Shown here piece after piece: positions 16,253-23,963 of a stretch of 64,000 nucleotides of DNA. How positions within the stretch are numbered: the stretch's first letter is position 1; each line of letters opens with the position of its first letter. Position numbers and translations under genes: made by a program. The notes under the pieces were generated by a model. It did not search any database. It was not told the DNA's origin and was given only the letters and a program-made list of their open reading frames with translations. The DNA is from DATBLE01 sp963837265 (GTDB lineage: Bacteria; Actinomycetota; Thermoleophilia; Gaiellales; Gaiellaceae): positions 186,001-250,000 of the forward strand of contig CAWIMQ010000001.1 in assembly GCA_963837265.1 (NCBI GenBank), written 5' to 3'.

Positions 16253-16933
16253 GTGAGGACGAGCTTCCACGAGGAGCTCGACAAGCTGGAGGCGCAGCTC
16301 CAGACCGAGAGCGATCTCGTGCTCCGCTCCCTGCGCGCTGCGCTCACCGCGCTCGAGCGGCAGGACGTCGAGCTCGCCGACGAGGTGATCGGCTTCGACG
16401 ACGACATCGACTCCTCCTACCTCGCGATCGAGGAGGGAATCCAGAACCTGCTCGCCCGGCAGACCCCCGTCGCGGTCGACCTCAGGCGCGTGCTGGCGAT
16501 CCTGCACGACAACCTGCACCTCGAGCGGATGGGCGACCACTGCGTGACGATCGCGAAGCTCGTCAACCTCACCGCCGACTACCCGGCCGAGCCGCAACTG
16601 ATCGAGGCCTTCGAGGAGATGGGCTCCCGGGCGGATGAGATGATCCGCGTGGCCGTCGACTCGTTCGGCGAGCGCGACGTCGGCCGCGCCGAGAGCCTGG
16701 TCGAGCTCGACGAGCTGATCGACCGCGCGAACCGGAAGGCGGTCGAGCAGGTGTTCGCGATCAGGCATGACGACGATGCCCGGCGCTGGGGCCTGCGGAT
16801 GCTGATCGTCTCGCGCTGCCTGGAGCGGATCGGCGACCACGCCGTGGACATCGGAGAGCAGACGGTCTACCTCGTCACCGGCGAGTTCCGCGAATACACG
16901 GACGCCTCCAGGCCGAGCCTGACCGGGGCGTAG
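16253..16933 (+). CDS. phoU: Phosphate signalling protein PhoU (first copy)
   Basis: A 226-residue two-repeat helical protein. The N-terminal repeat has SFHEELDKLEAQL and ADEVIGFDDDIDSSYLAIEE, followed by LERMGDHCVTIAKL; the C-terminal repeat has CLERIGDHAVDIGEQTVYLVTGE. The E/D-rich R-MGDH and R-IGDH motifs are the metal-binding signatures. GTG 16253 is chosen because homologues begin shortly before the FHEEL motif. PhoU represses Pst and sensor kinase signalling when phosphate is plentiful. It is closely similar to the gene that follows. Confidence 0.93.
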   Translation: MRTSFHEELDKLEAQLQTESDLVLRSLRAALTALERQDVELADEVIGFDDDIDSSYLAIEEGIQNLLARQTPVAVDLRRVLAILHDNLHLERMGDHCVTIAKLVNLTADYPAEPQLIEAFEEMGSRADEMIRVAVDSFGERDVGRAESLVELDELIDRANRKAVEQVFAIRHDDDARRWGLRMLIVSRCLERIGDHAVDIGEQTVYLVTGEFREYTDASRPSLTGA

Positions 16934-16965
16934 CCCGCCCGCCGCGGGCGAGCTAGCATCGAGGC

Positions 16966-17655
16966 ATGGAGGGCCCGACGCGGGGATTGCGAGTGAGCTT
17001 CCACGAGGAGCTGGCCGAGCTCGAGGACTCGCTCCAGGGCGTGGGCAAGCTGGTCGTCCGCTCCGTCCAGGCCGCGACCCGCGCGCTCGTCGAGCGCGAC
17101 CTCGAGCTCGCCGACGAGGTGATCGCCTTCGACGACGACGTGGACGTCCGCTACTTCGCATTCCAGGAGGCGATCGAGTCGCTGCTCGCGCGCCAGACCC
17201 CTGTCGCTACCGACCTCCGCCTCGTGCTCGCCATGCTGCACATCAACCTTCACCTGGAGCGGATGGCCGACCTGTGCACCACGGTCGCGAAGCTGACGAA
17301 GCTCGCCGCCGGCGCCCCGCCCGACGCGCGGATCGTCGCCAGCCTCGCCGAGATGGGCGTGCGCGGGGAGGAGATGACCCGGGTGGCGATGCGGTCGTTC
17401 CAGCACCGCGACCTCGGCCGCGCCGAGGCGCTCGTCGATCTCGACGAGCTGATCGACCGGGCGAACCGCCGGCTGGTCGAGCACATCCTCGACCTCGACG
17501 CAGAGCAACGCGAGTGGGGCCTGCGCATGCTGGTCGCCTCGCGCTGCCTGGAGCGCATCGGGGACCATGCGGTGGACATCGGCGAGCAGACCGCCTACCT
17601 GATCACGGGCGAGTTCCGCGAGTTCACCGACGCCTCGCATCCCGAGGGCGATTAG
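16966..17655 (+). CDS. phoU: Phosphate signalling protein PhoU (second copy)
   Basis: A 229-residue tandem paralogue of the preceding PhoU, 32 bases downstream. The same architecture is present: SFHEELAELEDSLQ, ADEVIAFDDDVD, LERMADLCTTVAKLTKL and CLERIGDHAVDIGEQTAYLITGEF. In repeat one the MGDH motif is altered to MADL, losing the Asp-His pair, so metal binding there may differ between the copies. With the DUF47 protein at 6667 the locus encodes three PhoU-type proteins, perhaps one each for Pst, Pit and the kinase. Confidence 0.93.
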   Translation: MEGPTRGLRVSFHEELAELEDSLQGVGKLVVRSVQAATRALVERDLELADEVIAFDDDVDVRYFAFQEAIESLLARQTPVATDLRLVLAMLHINLHLERMADLCTTVAKLTKLAAGAPPDARIVASLAEMGVRGEEMTRVAMRSFQHRDLGRAEALVDLDELIDRANRRLVEHILDLDAEQREWGLRMLVASRCLERIGDHAVDIGEQTAYLITGEFREFTDASHPEGD

Positions 17656-17879
17656 CCGCAGGCGGCGCCGGCGTTCACCGTCTCGAACGCCTGCTCTCGC
17701 CGAGCAGACGCGGGCCGCTCACCAAGCCGCGCACGGTTTCTCGCCCCGGCCTAACCCACGGGCCGCCCGGCCGAGCCCGGCGTCGCCGACGACCGCGCCG
17801 GGCAGGCAGGCGCGCCACCGTGGCCCCGCCGCGTGCGGGCCACGGCACCCGCTCGCCGGCGACGGTACCCTGGCCCGCT

Positions 17880-18908
17880 GTGCCGAGCTGGATCGCGCCG
17901 ACCCTGGCGGCCGTCGTCACGGCCGTCGTCCTGCCGGGAGCCGCTCCTGCGGAGAAGGCGCCCGCTCCGGTCGTCCGGTTCGCCTTCGCCGGCGACGTCG
18001 CGATGGTCGCCGGGCCGGCCGACTCGTACTTCGGCGCGATCGGCTCCGCGCTGGCCGGGGACGTCGTCGTCGGGAACCTCGAGGGGACCCTGACCGACCG
18101 CGGATCGTCGAAGTGCGGCCCCTCGAGCACCGACTGCTTCTCGTTCCACGCACCGCCGTCGTACGCGCCGCTCTTGCGGCGGGCCGGGTTCACCGTGATG
18201 AACCTCGCGAACAACCACGCCCTCGACTACGGGGCGGTCGGGCAGGCGGACACGGTCGCGGCGGTCCGGAGGGCGGGGATGCTGACGACCGGCCGTCCGG
18301 GTGAGACCGCACGGGTGGAGGTGCGCGGGACGCGGATCGCCGTGCTCGGATTCGCGCCCTACCCGTGGGCGCAGAGCCTCCTGGACATTCCGGCGGCGCA
18401 GGCGCTCGTCCGGAGGGCCGACCGGTGGGCCGACCTGGTCGTCGTCACCATGCACGCCGGTGCGGAGGGAGCCGACCATCAGCACGTCGGGCACGGGACG
18501 GAGTGGTTCCTGGGCGAGAACCGCGGCGACGCGCTGGCGTTCGCCCACGCGGTCGTGCGCGCCGGAGCGGATCTCGTCGTCGGCAGTGGCCCGCACGTCC
18601 TCAGGGGCATGGAGTGGTATCGCGGACGGCTGATCGCCTACTCGATGGGCAACCTCGTCGGCTACCACACGCTCGCGACGTCGGGGGTGACGGGCGTGAC
18701 GGGGATCCTCCAGGTCGTGCTGGCGCGAAGCGGGGCCTGGGTCTCCGGCGAGCTCGTCCCCCTGACCATCGCCGGCGACGGAATTCCGCGCCCCGACCCG
18801 GCCGAGGCGGCACACGGGATCGTCCGCACGCTCTCCAGAGCGGACTTCGGCAAGCGCGCGATCCAGGTGTCGCGGACTGGCGGCCTCCGCCCGCCGGGGA
18901 TCCGCTAG
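17880..18908 (+). CDS. CapA-like metallophosphatase (PGA_cap), secreted
   Basis: A 342-residue protein of the CapA/PgsA family with a calcineurin-like fold. A signal peptide covers about residues 1-23. Metal-site motifs are FAFAGDVAMV, VVGNLEGTLT, MNLANNHALDYG, VTMHAG and VGSGPHVLRGMEWYRGRLIAYSMGNLVG. GTG 17880 is the start that places the signal peptide at the N-terminus. Family members act in poly-gamma-glutamate capsule export or as secreted phosphoesterases; being next to phoU it might be a secreted phosphatase, but no PHO box was found. The 224 bases before it show nothing recognisable. Confidence 0.82.
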   Translation: MPSWIAPTLAAVVTAVVLPGAAPAEKAPAPVVRFAFAGDVAMVAGPADSYFGAIGSALAGDVVVGNLEGTLTDRGSSKCGPSSTDCFSFHAPPSYAPLLRRAGFTVMNLANNHALDYGAVGQADTVAAVRRAGMLTTGRPGETARVEVRGTRIAVLGFAPYPWAQSLLDIPAAQALVRRADRWADLVVVTMHAGAEGADHQHVGHGTEWFLGENRGDALAFAHAVVRAGADLVVGSGPHVLRGMEWYRGRLIAYSMGNLVGYHTLATSGVTGVTGILQVVLARSGAWVSGELVPLTIAGDGIPRPDPAEAAHGIVRTLSRADFGKRAIQVSRTGGLRPPGIR

Positions 18909-19023
18909 CCGCCGGGACGCGGCCCGAACGGCCACGGATCGGCCCGGCCAGGCCCGCCGGCGGCCGGTCCCGGCGAACCGGACGAGTGCCGGCGCGCGGA
19001 CCCGGCACGGACGGCTTTCGGGC

Positions 19024-19051
19024 TTGACATACATTGACAAACGTCTATATT
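19024..19051 (+). promoter_or_regulatory. Sigma-70 promoter of arsR-arsM with repeated TTGACA
   Basis: TTGACA at 19024-19029 and TATATT at 19046-19051 are separated by 16 bases, a near-consensus promoter in an A/T-rich island within very G+C-rich DNA. A second TTGACA at 19034-19039 sits inside the spacer one helical turn later and may be part of the ArsR operator. The arsR ATG follows at 19063. Confidence 0.7.
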
Positions 19052-19062
19052 GAAGCTTGTCG

Positions 19063-19422
19063 ATGTCTACTTTGCCCGTGATCGCCTGCTGCCGGCCGCT
19101 CGCCACCCCGGCGCTGTCCGACGACGAGGCCGGAGCGGCGGCACAGCTCTTCAAGGCGCTCGCCGACCCGGCGCGCGTCAAGATCGTCAACCTGCTCGCG
19201 ACCAGCGACGGTCCGGTCTGTGTCTGCGAGCTCGTCGGCCCGCTCGGGCTCAGCCAGCCGACGGTCAGCCATCACCTGAGAAAGCTGACCGATGCCGGGC
19301 TCCTCGCCCGGGAGCAGCGCGGGGTCTGGGCCTATTTCTCGCTCGATCCCGAGGCGGCCGGACGGCTGCAGGCGCTCGTCCGGCTCGGAAACGGAGGACA
19401 CCGTGAACGACCAGCTGCGTGA
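19063..19422 (+). CDS. arsR: ArsR-family arsenite-responsive repressor (second copy)
   Basis: A 119-residue winged-helix regulator. LFKALADPARVKIVNLL opens the DNA-binding domain, PVCVCELVGPLGL contains the CxC arsenite site, and SQPTVSHHLRKLTDAGLL is the recognition helix. An N-terminal CC pair (VIACCRP) may supply the third thiolate, as in some actinobacterial ArsR. ATG 19063 (or TTG 19057) follows the promoter at 19024. The 3' end overlaps the arsM start by 20 bases. Confidence 0.92.
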   Translation: MSTLPVIACCRPLATPALSDDEAGAAAQLFKALADPARVKIVNLLATSDGPVCVCELVGPLGLSQPTVSHHLRKLTDAGLLAREQRGVWAYFSLDPEAAGRLQALVRLGNGGHRERPAA

Positions 19423-20140
19423 ACAGGTCCGCGAGCACTACGCGGCGGCTGCCCGAGGCGGCGGCTGCGGGTGCGCACCACAGCTCTACGGCGAGGACGC
19501 GCCGGAGGGGGTGCTCAGCCTCGGCTGCGGAAACCCGACCGCGGTCGCCGATCTGCACGAGGGCGAGACCGTGCTCGACCTGGGCTCGGGCGGCGGTCTC
19601 GACGTCATCCTCTCCGCGAAACGCGTCGGCCCGACCGGCATCGCCTGGGGCCTGGACATGACCGAGGAGATGCTCGCCCTCGCCCGCGCGAACGCCGCCG
19701 CCGCGGGGGTCTCGAATGCGCACTTTCTCCGTGGCCAGATCGAGGACGTCCCGCTCCCGGCAGAGAGCGTCGACGTCGTGATCTCGAACTGCGTGATCAA
19801 CCTCTCCACCGACAAGCCCGCCGTCTTCCGCGAGCTCGCCCGGGTGCTGAAGCCAGGCGGCCGGCTGGGGATCAGCGACATCGTCGCCGATGACGGGCTC
19901 AGCGCGTCCGAGCGGGCCGAGCGCGGCAGCTACGTCGGCTGCATCGCCGGCGCGCTGGCGAAGACCGAGTACGAGGAGGGCCTGGCCGCGGCCGGCTTCG
20001 AGGACATCTCGGTCGAGCTCACGTACGAGGCCGCCGACGGCATGCACGGGGCGACCGTGAAGGCGGCGAAGCCGGCGGGGGCAGTACGTGCGATGCCGAA
20101 GCCGCTGCCGGTCGTCGGGTCCCGCAGCGGCTGCTGCTAG
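19403..20140 (+). CDS. arsM: Arsenite S-adenosylmethionine methyltransferase ArsM
   Basis: A 245-residue class I methyltransferase. The SAM motif is VLDLGSGGGLDVILSAKRVG. The ArsM hallmark SNCVINLSTDK supplies one conserved cysteine, and a GGGCGCAP segment near residue 20 supplies others. LKPGGRLGISDIVAD follows. It methylates As(III) to methylated and volatile arsenicals. ACGGAGGA gives GTG 19403 a strong ribosome binding site; the start overlaps arsR by 20 bases, so they are coupled. The C-terminus ends SGCC, a possible extra thiol pair. It is convergent with the aquaporin gene. Confidence 0.93.
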   Translation: MNDQLREQVREHYAAAARGGGCGCAPQLYGEDAPEGVLSLGCGNPTAVADLHEGETVLDLGSGGGLDVILSAKRVGPTGIAWGLDMTEEMLALARANAAAAGVSNAHFLRGQIEDVPLPAESVDVVISNCVINLSTDKPAVFRELARVLKPGGRLGISDIVADDGLSASERAERGSYVGCIAGALAKTEYEEGLAAAGFEDISVELTYEAADGMHGATVKAAKPAGAVRAMPKPLPVVGSRSGCC

Positions 20141-20141
20141 C

Positions 20142-20158
20142 GAGGTTCCCGCGACCTC
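20142..20158. terminator. Weak bidirectional hairpin between arsM and aquaporin
   Basis: GAGGT and ACCTC pair across a 7-base loop in the 21-base gap between two convergent stop codons. Position supports a terminator; the stem is short. Confidence 0.35.
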
Positions 20159-20161
20159 CGG

Positions 20162-20818
20162 CTAGGCGCTCTCGCCGCGAACGAGCTGGTAGGCGAGCGC
20201 GCCCAGCGAGGCGCCGAGCGGCGGCGCCAGGACGTAGACCCAGAGTGCATGGAGGTCGCCCGAGACCAGCGCCGGGCCGGCGGAGCGCATCGGGTTCATC
20301 GAGGCGCCCGAGACCGGGCCGCCGAACATCGCGTCGAGCGCGATCGTCCCCCCGATCGCGATCGCCGCCGCCTCGCCGACCGCGCGCGTGTCGGTGGCGA
20401 CGGCCATGATCACGAACATCAGGAACGCGCTCATCACCGCCTCCCAGAGGAACGCCTGGCCGGCCGATCCCGAGGGGAGGGTGGCGCCGACGTGGGCCAC
20501 GTTTCCGAGCGACCCCCGGAGCAGCGCCGCCGCCAGGAGCGCGCCCGCGAGCTGAGCCGCCCAGTAGGCAACTGCCCGGGTCCACGGGAAATGGCGCGTG
20601 AGCGCGAACGCGAAGGTGACCGCCCCGTTGAAGTGCGCGCCGGAGACATGACCGACGGCGTAGATCATCGCCATGATCACGAGCCCGAAGGCGATCGCGA
20701 CCCCGACGTGCCCGAGCTGGCCCGTCTTCACGTCCACCATCACCGCCCCCGCACCCGCGAAGACGAGCGCGAACGTGCCGATCGCCTCGGCGGCGAGGCG
20801 GCGGGCCAGCGGCAGCAC
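20162..20818 (-). CDS. MIP-family aquaglyceroporin, probable arsenite channel
   Basis: A 218-residue major intrinsic protein with six helices. The first NPA box reads HFNGAVTFA (NGA) and the second SMNPMRSAGPAL (NPM), so both differ from the canonical NPA. The GTG start overlaps the arsC stop by one base (TAGTG), so it is co-translated with arsC. In Sinorhizobium AqpS lets arsenite made by ArsC leave the cell down its gradient; the same coupling is inferred here. Confidence 0.9.
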   Translation of the reverse strand: MLPLARRLAAEAIGTFALVFAGAGAVMVDVKTGQLGHVGVAIAFGLVIMAMIYAVGHVSGAHFNGAVTFAFALTRHFPWTRAVAYWAAQLAGALLAAALLRGSLGNVAHVGATLPSGSAGQAFLWEAVMSAFLMFVIMAVATDTRAVGEAAAIAIGGTIALDAMFGGPVSGASMNPMRSAGPALVSGDLHALWVYVLAPPLGASLGALAYQLVRGESA

Positions 20819-21444
20819 TACGAGAGCAGCTCGCCGACGAGCGCCTGCACCCGCTCGTCGATCTCGTCACGGATCCGGCGCACCGTCTCGAGATCCTGGC
20901 CGGCCGGATCGTCGAGCTCCCAGTCCTCGTATCGCTTCCCCGGGTAGATCGGGCAGGCGTCGCCGCAGCCCATCGTGATCACGACGTCGGCGGCGCGGAC
21001 GACCTCGTCCGTGAGCGGCTTCGGGAACTCCTCGCTCAGGTCCACGCCGAGCTCGTCCATCGCCTCGACGACGGCGGTGTTGATCTCCTCGCCGGGTGCG
21101 CTCCCGGCCGAGCGGACGTGCACGCGCCCTTCCGAGCGCAGCTTGACGAGGCCGGCCGCCATCTGCGACCGGCCCGCGTTGTGGACGCACACGAACAAGA
21201 CCTCCGGCTGCTCCTTCACCATCGCTCCCTCCACCTGGGCGAGCGCCCGCAGGCGCTCACGGGTAAACCGGTGTGCGAGCACGGGCACGTAGATGTTGAT
21301 TCGCGAGCCGCCGAGCAGGTCGAGCGACTCGCCGATGTAGCGGGCGATCGTCTCCTCCGAGAAGACGCCTCTGAACTCGGCGGCGAGCGCCCCCGCCGCC
21401 TGGTCGACGTGGTGGCGGGTGACCGGGTCGAGGATCTCGGACAC
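20818..21444 (-). CDS. arsC: Arsenate reductase, LMW-phosphatase type with N-terminal helical domain
   Basis: A 208-residue two-domain protein. Residues about 1-70 form a three-helix domain (EFRGVFSEETIARYIGESLDLL) found fused to phosphatase-like ArsC in actinobacteria. Residues about 77-205 are the LMW tyrosine phosphatase fold, with P-loop CVHNAGRSQMAAG and the thiol pair segment TMGCGDACPIYPGKRYEDWELDDP. The GCGxxCP motif is typical of thioredoxin/mycothiol-linked reductases. GTG 21444 is chosen for the GAGAGGAG ribosome binding site. It reduces arsenate to arsenite and is divergent from the third arsR. Confidence 0.92.
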   Translation of the reverse strand: MSEILDPVTRHHVDQAAGALAAEFRGVFSEETIARYIGESLDLLGGSRINIYVPVLAHRFTRERLRALAQVEGAMVKEQPEVLFVCVHNAGRSQMAAGLVKLRSEGRVHVRSAGSAPGEEINTAVVEAMDELGVDLSEEFPKPLTDEVVRAADVVITMGCGDACPIYPGKRYEDWELDDPAGQDLETVRRIRDEIDERVQALVGELLS

Positions 21445-21523
21445 GTAGGCGCTCCTCTCGTATCGACGGCGATCGATGAGCCGGCAGCATGCCAAGGCCA
21501 TCGATCTCTGTCAATATGACCGC
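21445..21523. promoter_or_regulatory. Divergent arsC / arsR promoter region
   Basis: The 79-base region contains TTGACA on the minus strand at about 21509-21514, inside the imperfect inverted repeat TGTCAATATGACC. The TTGACA half-site is also present twice before arsR-arsM, so it may be both a -35 element for arsC and an ArsR half-site. No clear -10 box was identified for either direction. Confidence 0.4.
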
Positions 21524-21853
21524 GTGCAGCCGATCGCGACCATCGCCGCCTCGTGCCCGCCGCTCCTGCAGGGTCCGCTCGCCGAGGGAGATGCCGAGCG
21601 CCTGTCGCGGGCGCTGAAGGCGATCGCCGACTCGGCCCGCCTCCGGCTGATCAGCCTGATCCAGGCGCAGCCCGGCGGCGAGGCGTGCGTGTGCCACCTG
21701 ACCGAGCCGCTCGGGCTCAGCCAGCCGACCGTCAGCCACCACCTCAAGGTCCTACTCCAGGCCGGGCTCGTCGAGCGAGAGCAACGCGGAAGCTGGGCCT
21801 ACTACCGAGTGACGCCCGAGCCGCTCGCCGCCCTCCGCGAGGTGCTCTCCTAG
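21524..21853 (+). CDS. ArsR-family regulator (third copy)
   Basis: A 109-residue ArsR protein with ALKAIADSARLRLISLI, the metal site GGEACVCHLTEPLGL (CxC) and the recognition helix SQPTVSHHLKVLLQAGLVERE. GTG 21524 sets the N-terminus at QPIATIAASCPPLL, the pattern of actinobacterial arsenite sensors. It is divergent from arsC and likely controls the arsC-aquaporin operon. The TAG stop shares the palindrome CTAG (21850-21853) with the stop of the convergent glcF. Confidence 0.92.
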   Translation: MQPIATIAASCPPLLQGPLAEGDAERLSRALKAIADSARLRLISLIQAQPGGEACVCHLTEPLGLSQPTVSHHLKVLLQAGLVEREQRGSWAYYRVTPEPLAALREVLS

Positions 21854-23037
21854 CGCCGAGCCCCGCCGACCAGCTCGTCCGCAGAGACGCCGCGGACCGA
21901 TGCGTCCAGCAGTTCGACCGGATGGAGCGCGGGCAGCGCGGCCCCCGACCGGCGCAGGTGCGTCGAGACCTGGACGAGACAACCGGGGTTCGCGCTCGCA
22001 TAGACGTCCGCGCCGGTGGCGGCGACGTGGGCGGCCTTGCGCCCGCCCAGCTCGGCGGCCGCGGCCGGCTGGACGAGGTTGTAGATCCCGGCGCTCCCGC
22101 AGCAGATCGGCTGCTCGGCCGGCTCGGCGACCTCGAGCCCGGGGATCGAGCCGAGCAGCGAGCGGGGGGCTTCCCGGATGCCCTGCGCGTGGCTGAGGTG
22201 GCAGGCATCCTGGTAGGCGACGCGAAGCCGAAGCTCCTGCCGCTCCGCCCGGGGCTCGAGCTCGGCCAGCAGCTCGTTCACGTCGGCGACCCGGACGCCC
22301 ATCTCCGCCTCCTTCAGGTGCGACCCGCACCCGGCGGCGTTGGTGACGACGGCGTCCACGTCGCCGAAGAGCTCCTCGATCCGGGACGCTCGGCGCCGTC
22401 CCTCCTCGGTGCGCCCGCGGTGCGAGTGCAGCGCCCCGCAGCACGACTGCCCGCGGGGGGCGACGACCTCGCAGCCCTCGGCGGAGAGCACCCGGGCGGT
22501 CGCAGCGTTCACGTCGGCGAAGAGGACGCGCTGGACACAGCCGAGGAGCAGGCCGACGCGCATCCGCGTCTCGCCCACCGCCGGCGTCACCTCCGGCGGC
22601 CCCTCCGCCGGGCGCCACGGCGGCTTCATGGCCGCGAACGGGGCGAGCCGGCCCGGCAGCCGGGCCGGCATCAGCGCGAGCCCGAGTCGCAGGCGCCGCG
22701 GGTACGGCACCGTCGCGAAGACGAGCGCCTCCACGAGGCGATCGCCGCGAGGCCTCTCGTAGTGCTCCTCGACGTGCGCCCGGGCCTGCTCGATCAGCCG
22801 GTCGTACCGGACACCGGACGGGCATGCGGTCACGCAGGCCATGCAGCCGAGGCAGCGGTCGAAGTGCCGCACCGTCGTCGCCGAGAGCGGCACCGTGCCG
22901 TCGAGCAGCGAGCTCATCAGGTGGATGCGCCCACGCGGCGAGTCCGTCTCCTCTTGCCAGAGCGGCCCGTAGGTGGGGCAGGTCGGCAGGCAGAAGCCGC
23001 AGTGGACGCAGTCCGAGAGGAGATCGCGGTCGATCAG
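21850..23037 (-). CDS. glcF: Glycolate oxidase iron-sulfur subunit GlcF
   Basis: About 395 residues. Two [4Fe-4S] ferredoxin motifs, CVHCGFCLPTCP and CLGCMACVTACP, are at the N-terminus, and two CCG-type cysteine-rich domains follow (SCCGALHSH, ICCGSAGIYN). GlcF passes electrons from the flavin subunits to the quinone pool. The protein should begin near the first Fe-S motif, but there is no ATG, GTG or TTG there in frame; the coordinate uses a CTG overlapping the glcE stop (CTGATC). The next ATG would delete the first cluster. Start codon uncertain. Confidence 0.88.
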   Translation of the reverse strand: MIDRDLLSDCVHCGFCLPTCPTYGPLWQEETDSPRGRIHLMSSLLDGTVPLSATTVRHFDRCLGCMACVTACPSGVRYDRLIEQARAHVEEHYERPRGDRLVEALVFATVPYPRRLRLGLALMPARLPGRLAPFAAMKPPWRPAEGPPEVTPAVGETRMRVGLLLGCVQRVLFADVNAATARVLSAEGCEVVAPRGQSCCGALHSHRGRTEEGRRRASRIEELFGDVDAVVTNAAGCGSHLKEAEMGVRVADVNELLAELEPRAERQELRLRVAYQDACHLSHAQGIREAPRSLLGSIPGLEVAEPAEQPICCGSAGIYNLVQPAAAAELGGRKAAHVAATGADVYASANPGCLVQVSTHLRRSGAALPALHPVELLDASVRGVSADELVGGARR

Positions 23038-23963
23038 GCCAGCACCCCGCGAGGGTCGAACCGGGCCCGGACCCGCTCGGCGAGGGCGACCTCCGCCGGG
23101 TCGCGCTGGTCGTCCACCGACCCGGGGACGTAGGCGACCCCGGCCGACACGCGGACGACCGCCTCCTCGAGCCCGGCAAGCGTCTCCGCCAGCCCGGCCG
23201 GCGAGAAGAGCAAGCGGCCCTGCGCCCGCGACTGGCGCGCCGCCGCTTCCTGCCACAGCGAGCCGGAGTCCTCGACGCCGCCGACGAGCTCCCGCGCGAG
23301 GAGGAACTGCTCGTCCACCCCGCGCCGGCCGCCCTCGAAGAGCACGGCCAGGCATTCCGGCCAGAGGACGTCGACGGCCGACGGCACGAGCGGCGCGCGC
23401 AGGATCGTCCGCGCCTTCGCGGCCGCGTCGGCCGCCGACTCGACCGCCACCGTCAGCGTCCGCACCGCCTCCGGTCGTGGGTGCAGCCGGAGCGCGACCC
23501 GCGCAACCAGGCCGAGCCGCCCCTCCGAGCCGCAGAAGAGCTTGCCGAGGTCGTAGCCGGCGACGTTCTTGACCACCTTCCCGCCCGAGCTCGCGATCGT
23601 CCCGTCGGCGAGCACGACGGTGACGCCGAGGACGAGGTCGCGGGCGGTGCCGTAGCGGTGACGGCGGGGGCCGGACAGGTTGGCCGCCAGGCACGCGCCC
23701 ACCGACGGATTCCCCGGCGGATCGAGCGCGAGCATCTGTCCGTGCCCGGCGAGCCGCTCGTTCAGGTCGCGCACCCGGATGCCCGCCTCGACGATCGCGG
23801 TCAGGTCTCCGGCCTCGTGCTCGAGCACCTGGTCGAGCCGGCGCGTGGAGATGACGACGTCGCCCCCGTCCCGCCCGATCGAGACCCGTGCTCCGCGGCC
23901 GGCGGCCTCGACGAACGCCTCGGCCCCTTCGTGCACGCTCCGGATCTCAGAGACGGTCGGCAA
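23034..23963 (-). CDS. glcE: Glycolate oxidase FAD-binding subunit GlcE
   Basis: About 309 residues, a short FAD-binding type-4 oxidoreductase. Markers are RRLDQVLEHEAGDLTAIVEAG near the start, ALDPPGNPSVGACLAANLSGPRRHRYGTARDLVLGVTVVLADG and SSGGKVVKNVAGYDLGKLFCGSEG. The TTG at 23963 gives MPTVSEIRS and overlaps glcD by 17 bases; GTG 23936 is an alternative. GlcE and GlcD form the flavin core of glycolate dehydrogenase. No strong ribosome binding site was seen, consistent with translational coupling. Confidence 0.9.
   Translation of the reverse strand: MPTVSEIRSVHEGAEAFVEAAGRGARVSIGRDGGDVVISTRRLDQVLEHEAGDLTAIVEAGIRVRDLNERLAGHGQMLALDPPGNPSVGACLAANLSGPRRHRYGTARDLVLGVTVVLADGTIASSGGKVVKNVAGYDLGKLFCGSEGRLGLVARVALRLHPRPEAVRTLTVAVESAADAAAKARTILRAPLVPSAVDVLWPECLAVLFEGGRRGVDEQFLLARELVGGVEDSGSLWQEAAARQSRAQGRLLFSPAGLAETLAGLEEAVVRVSAGVAYVPGSVDDQRDPAEVALAERVRARFDPRGVLA

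Noticed and set aside
23038..23694. N-terminal extension of GlcF into glcE
   Set aside because: The frame is open but antisimilar to any protein; it is the shifted frame of glcE. It does not provide a credible start for GlcF.
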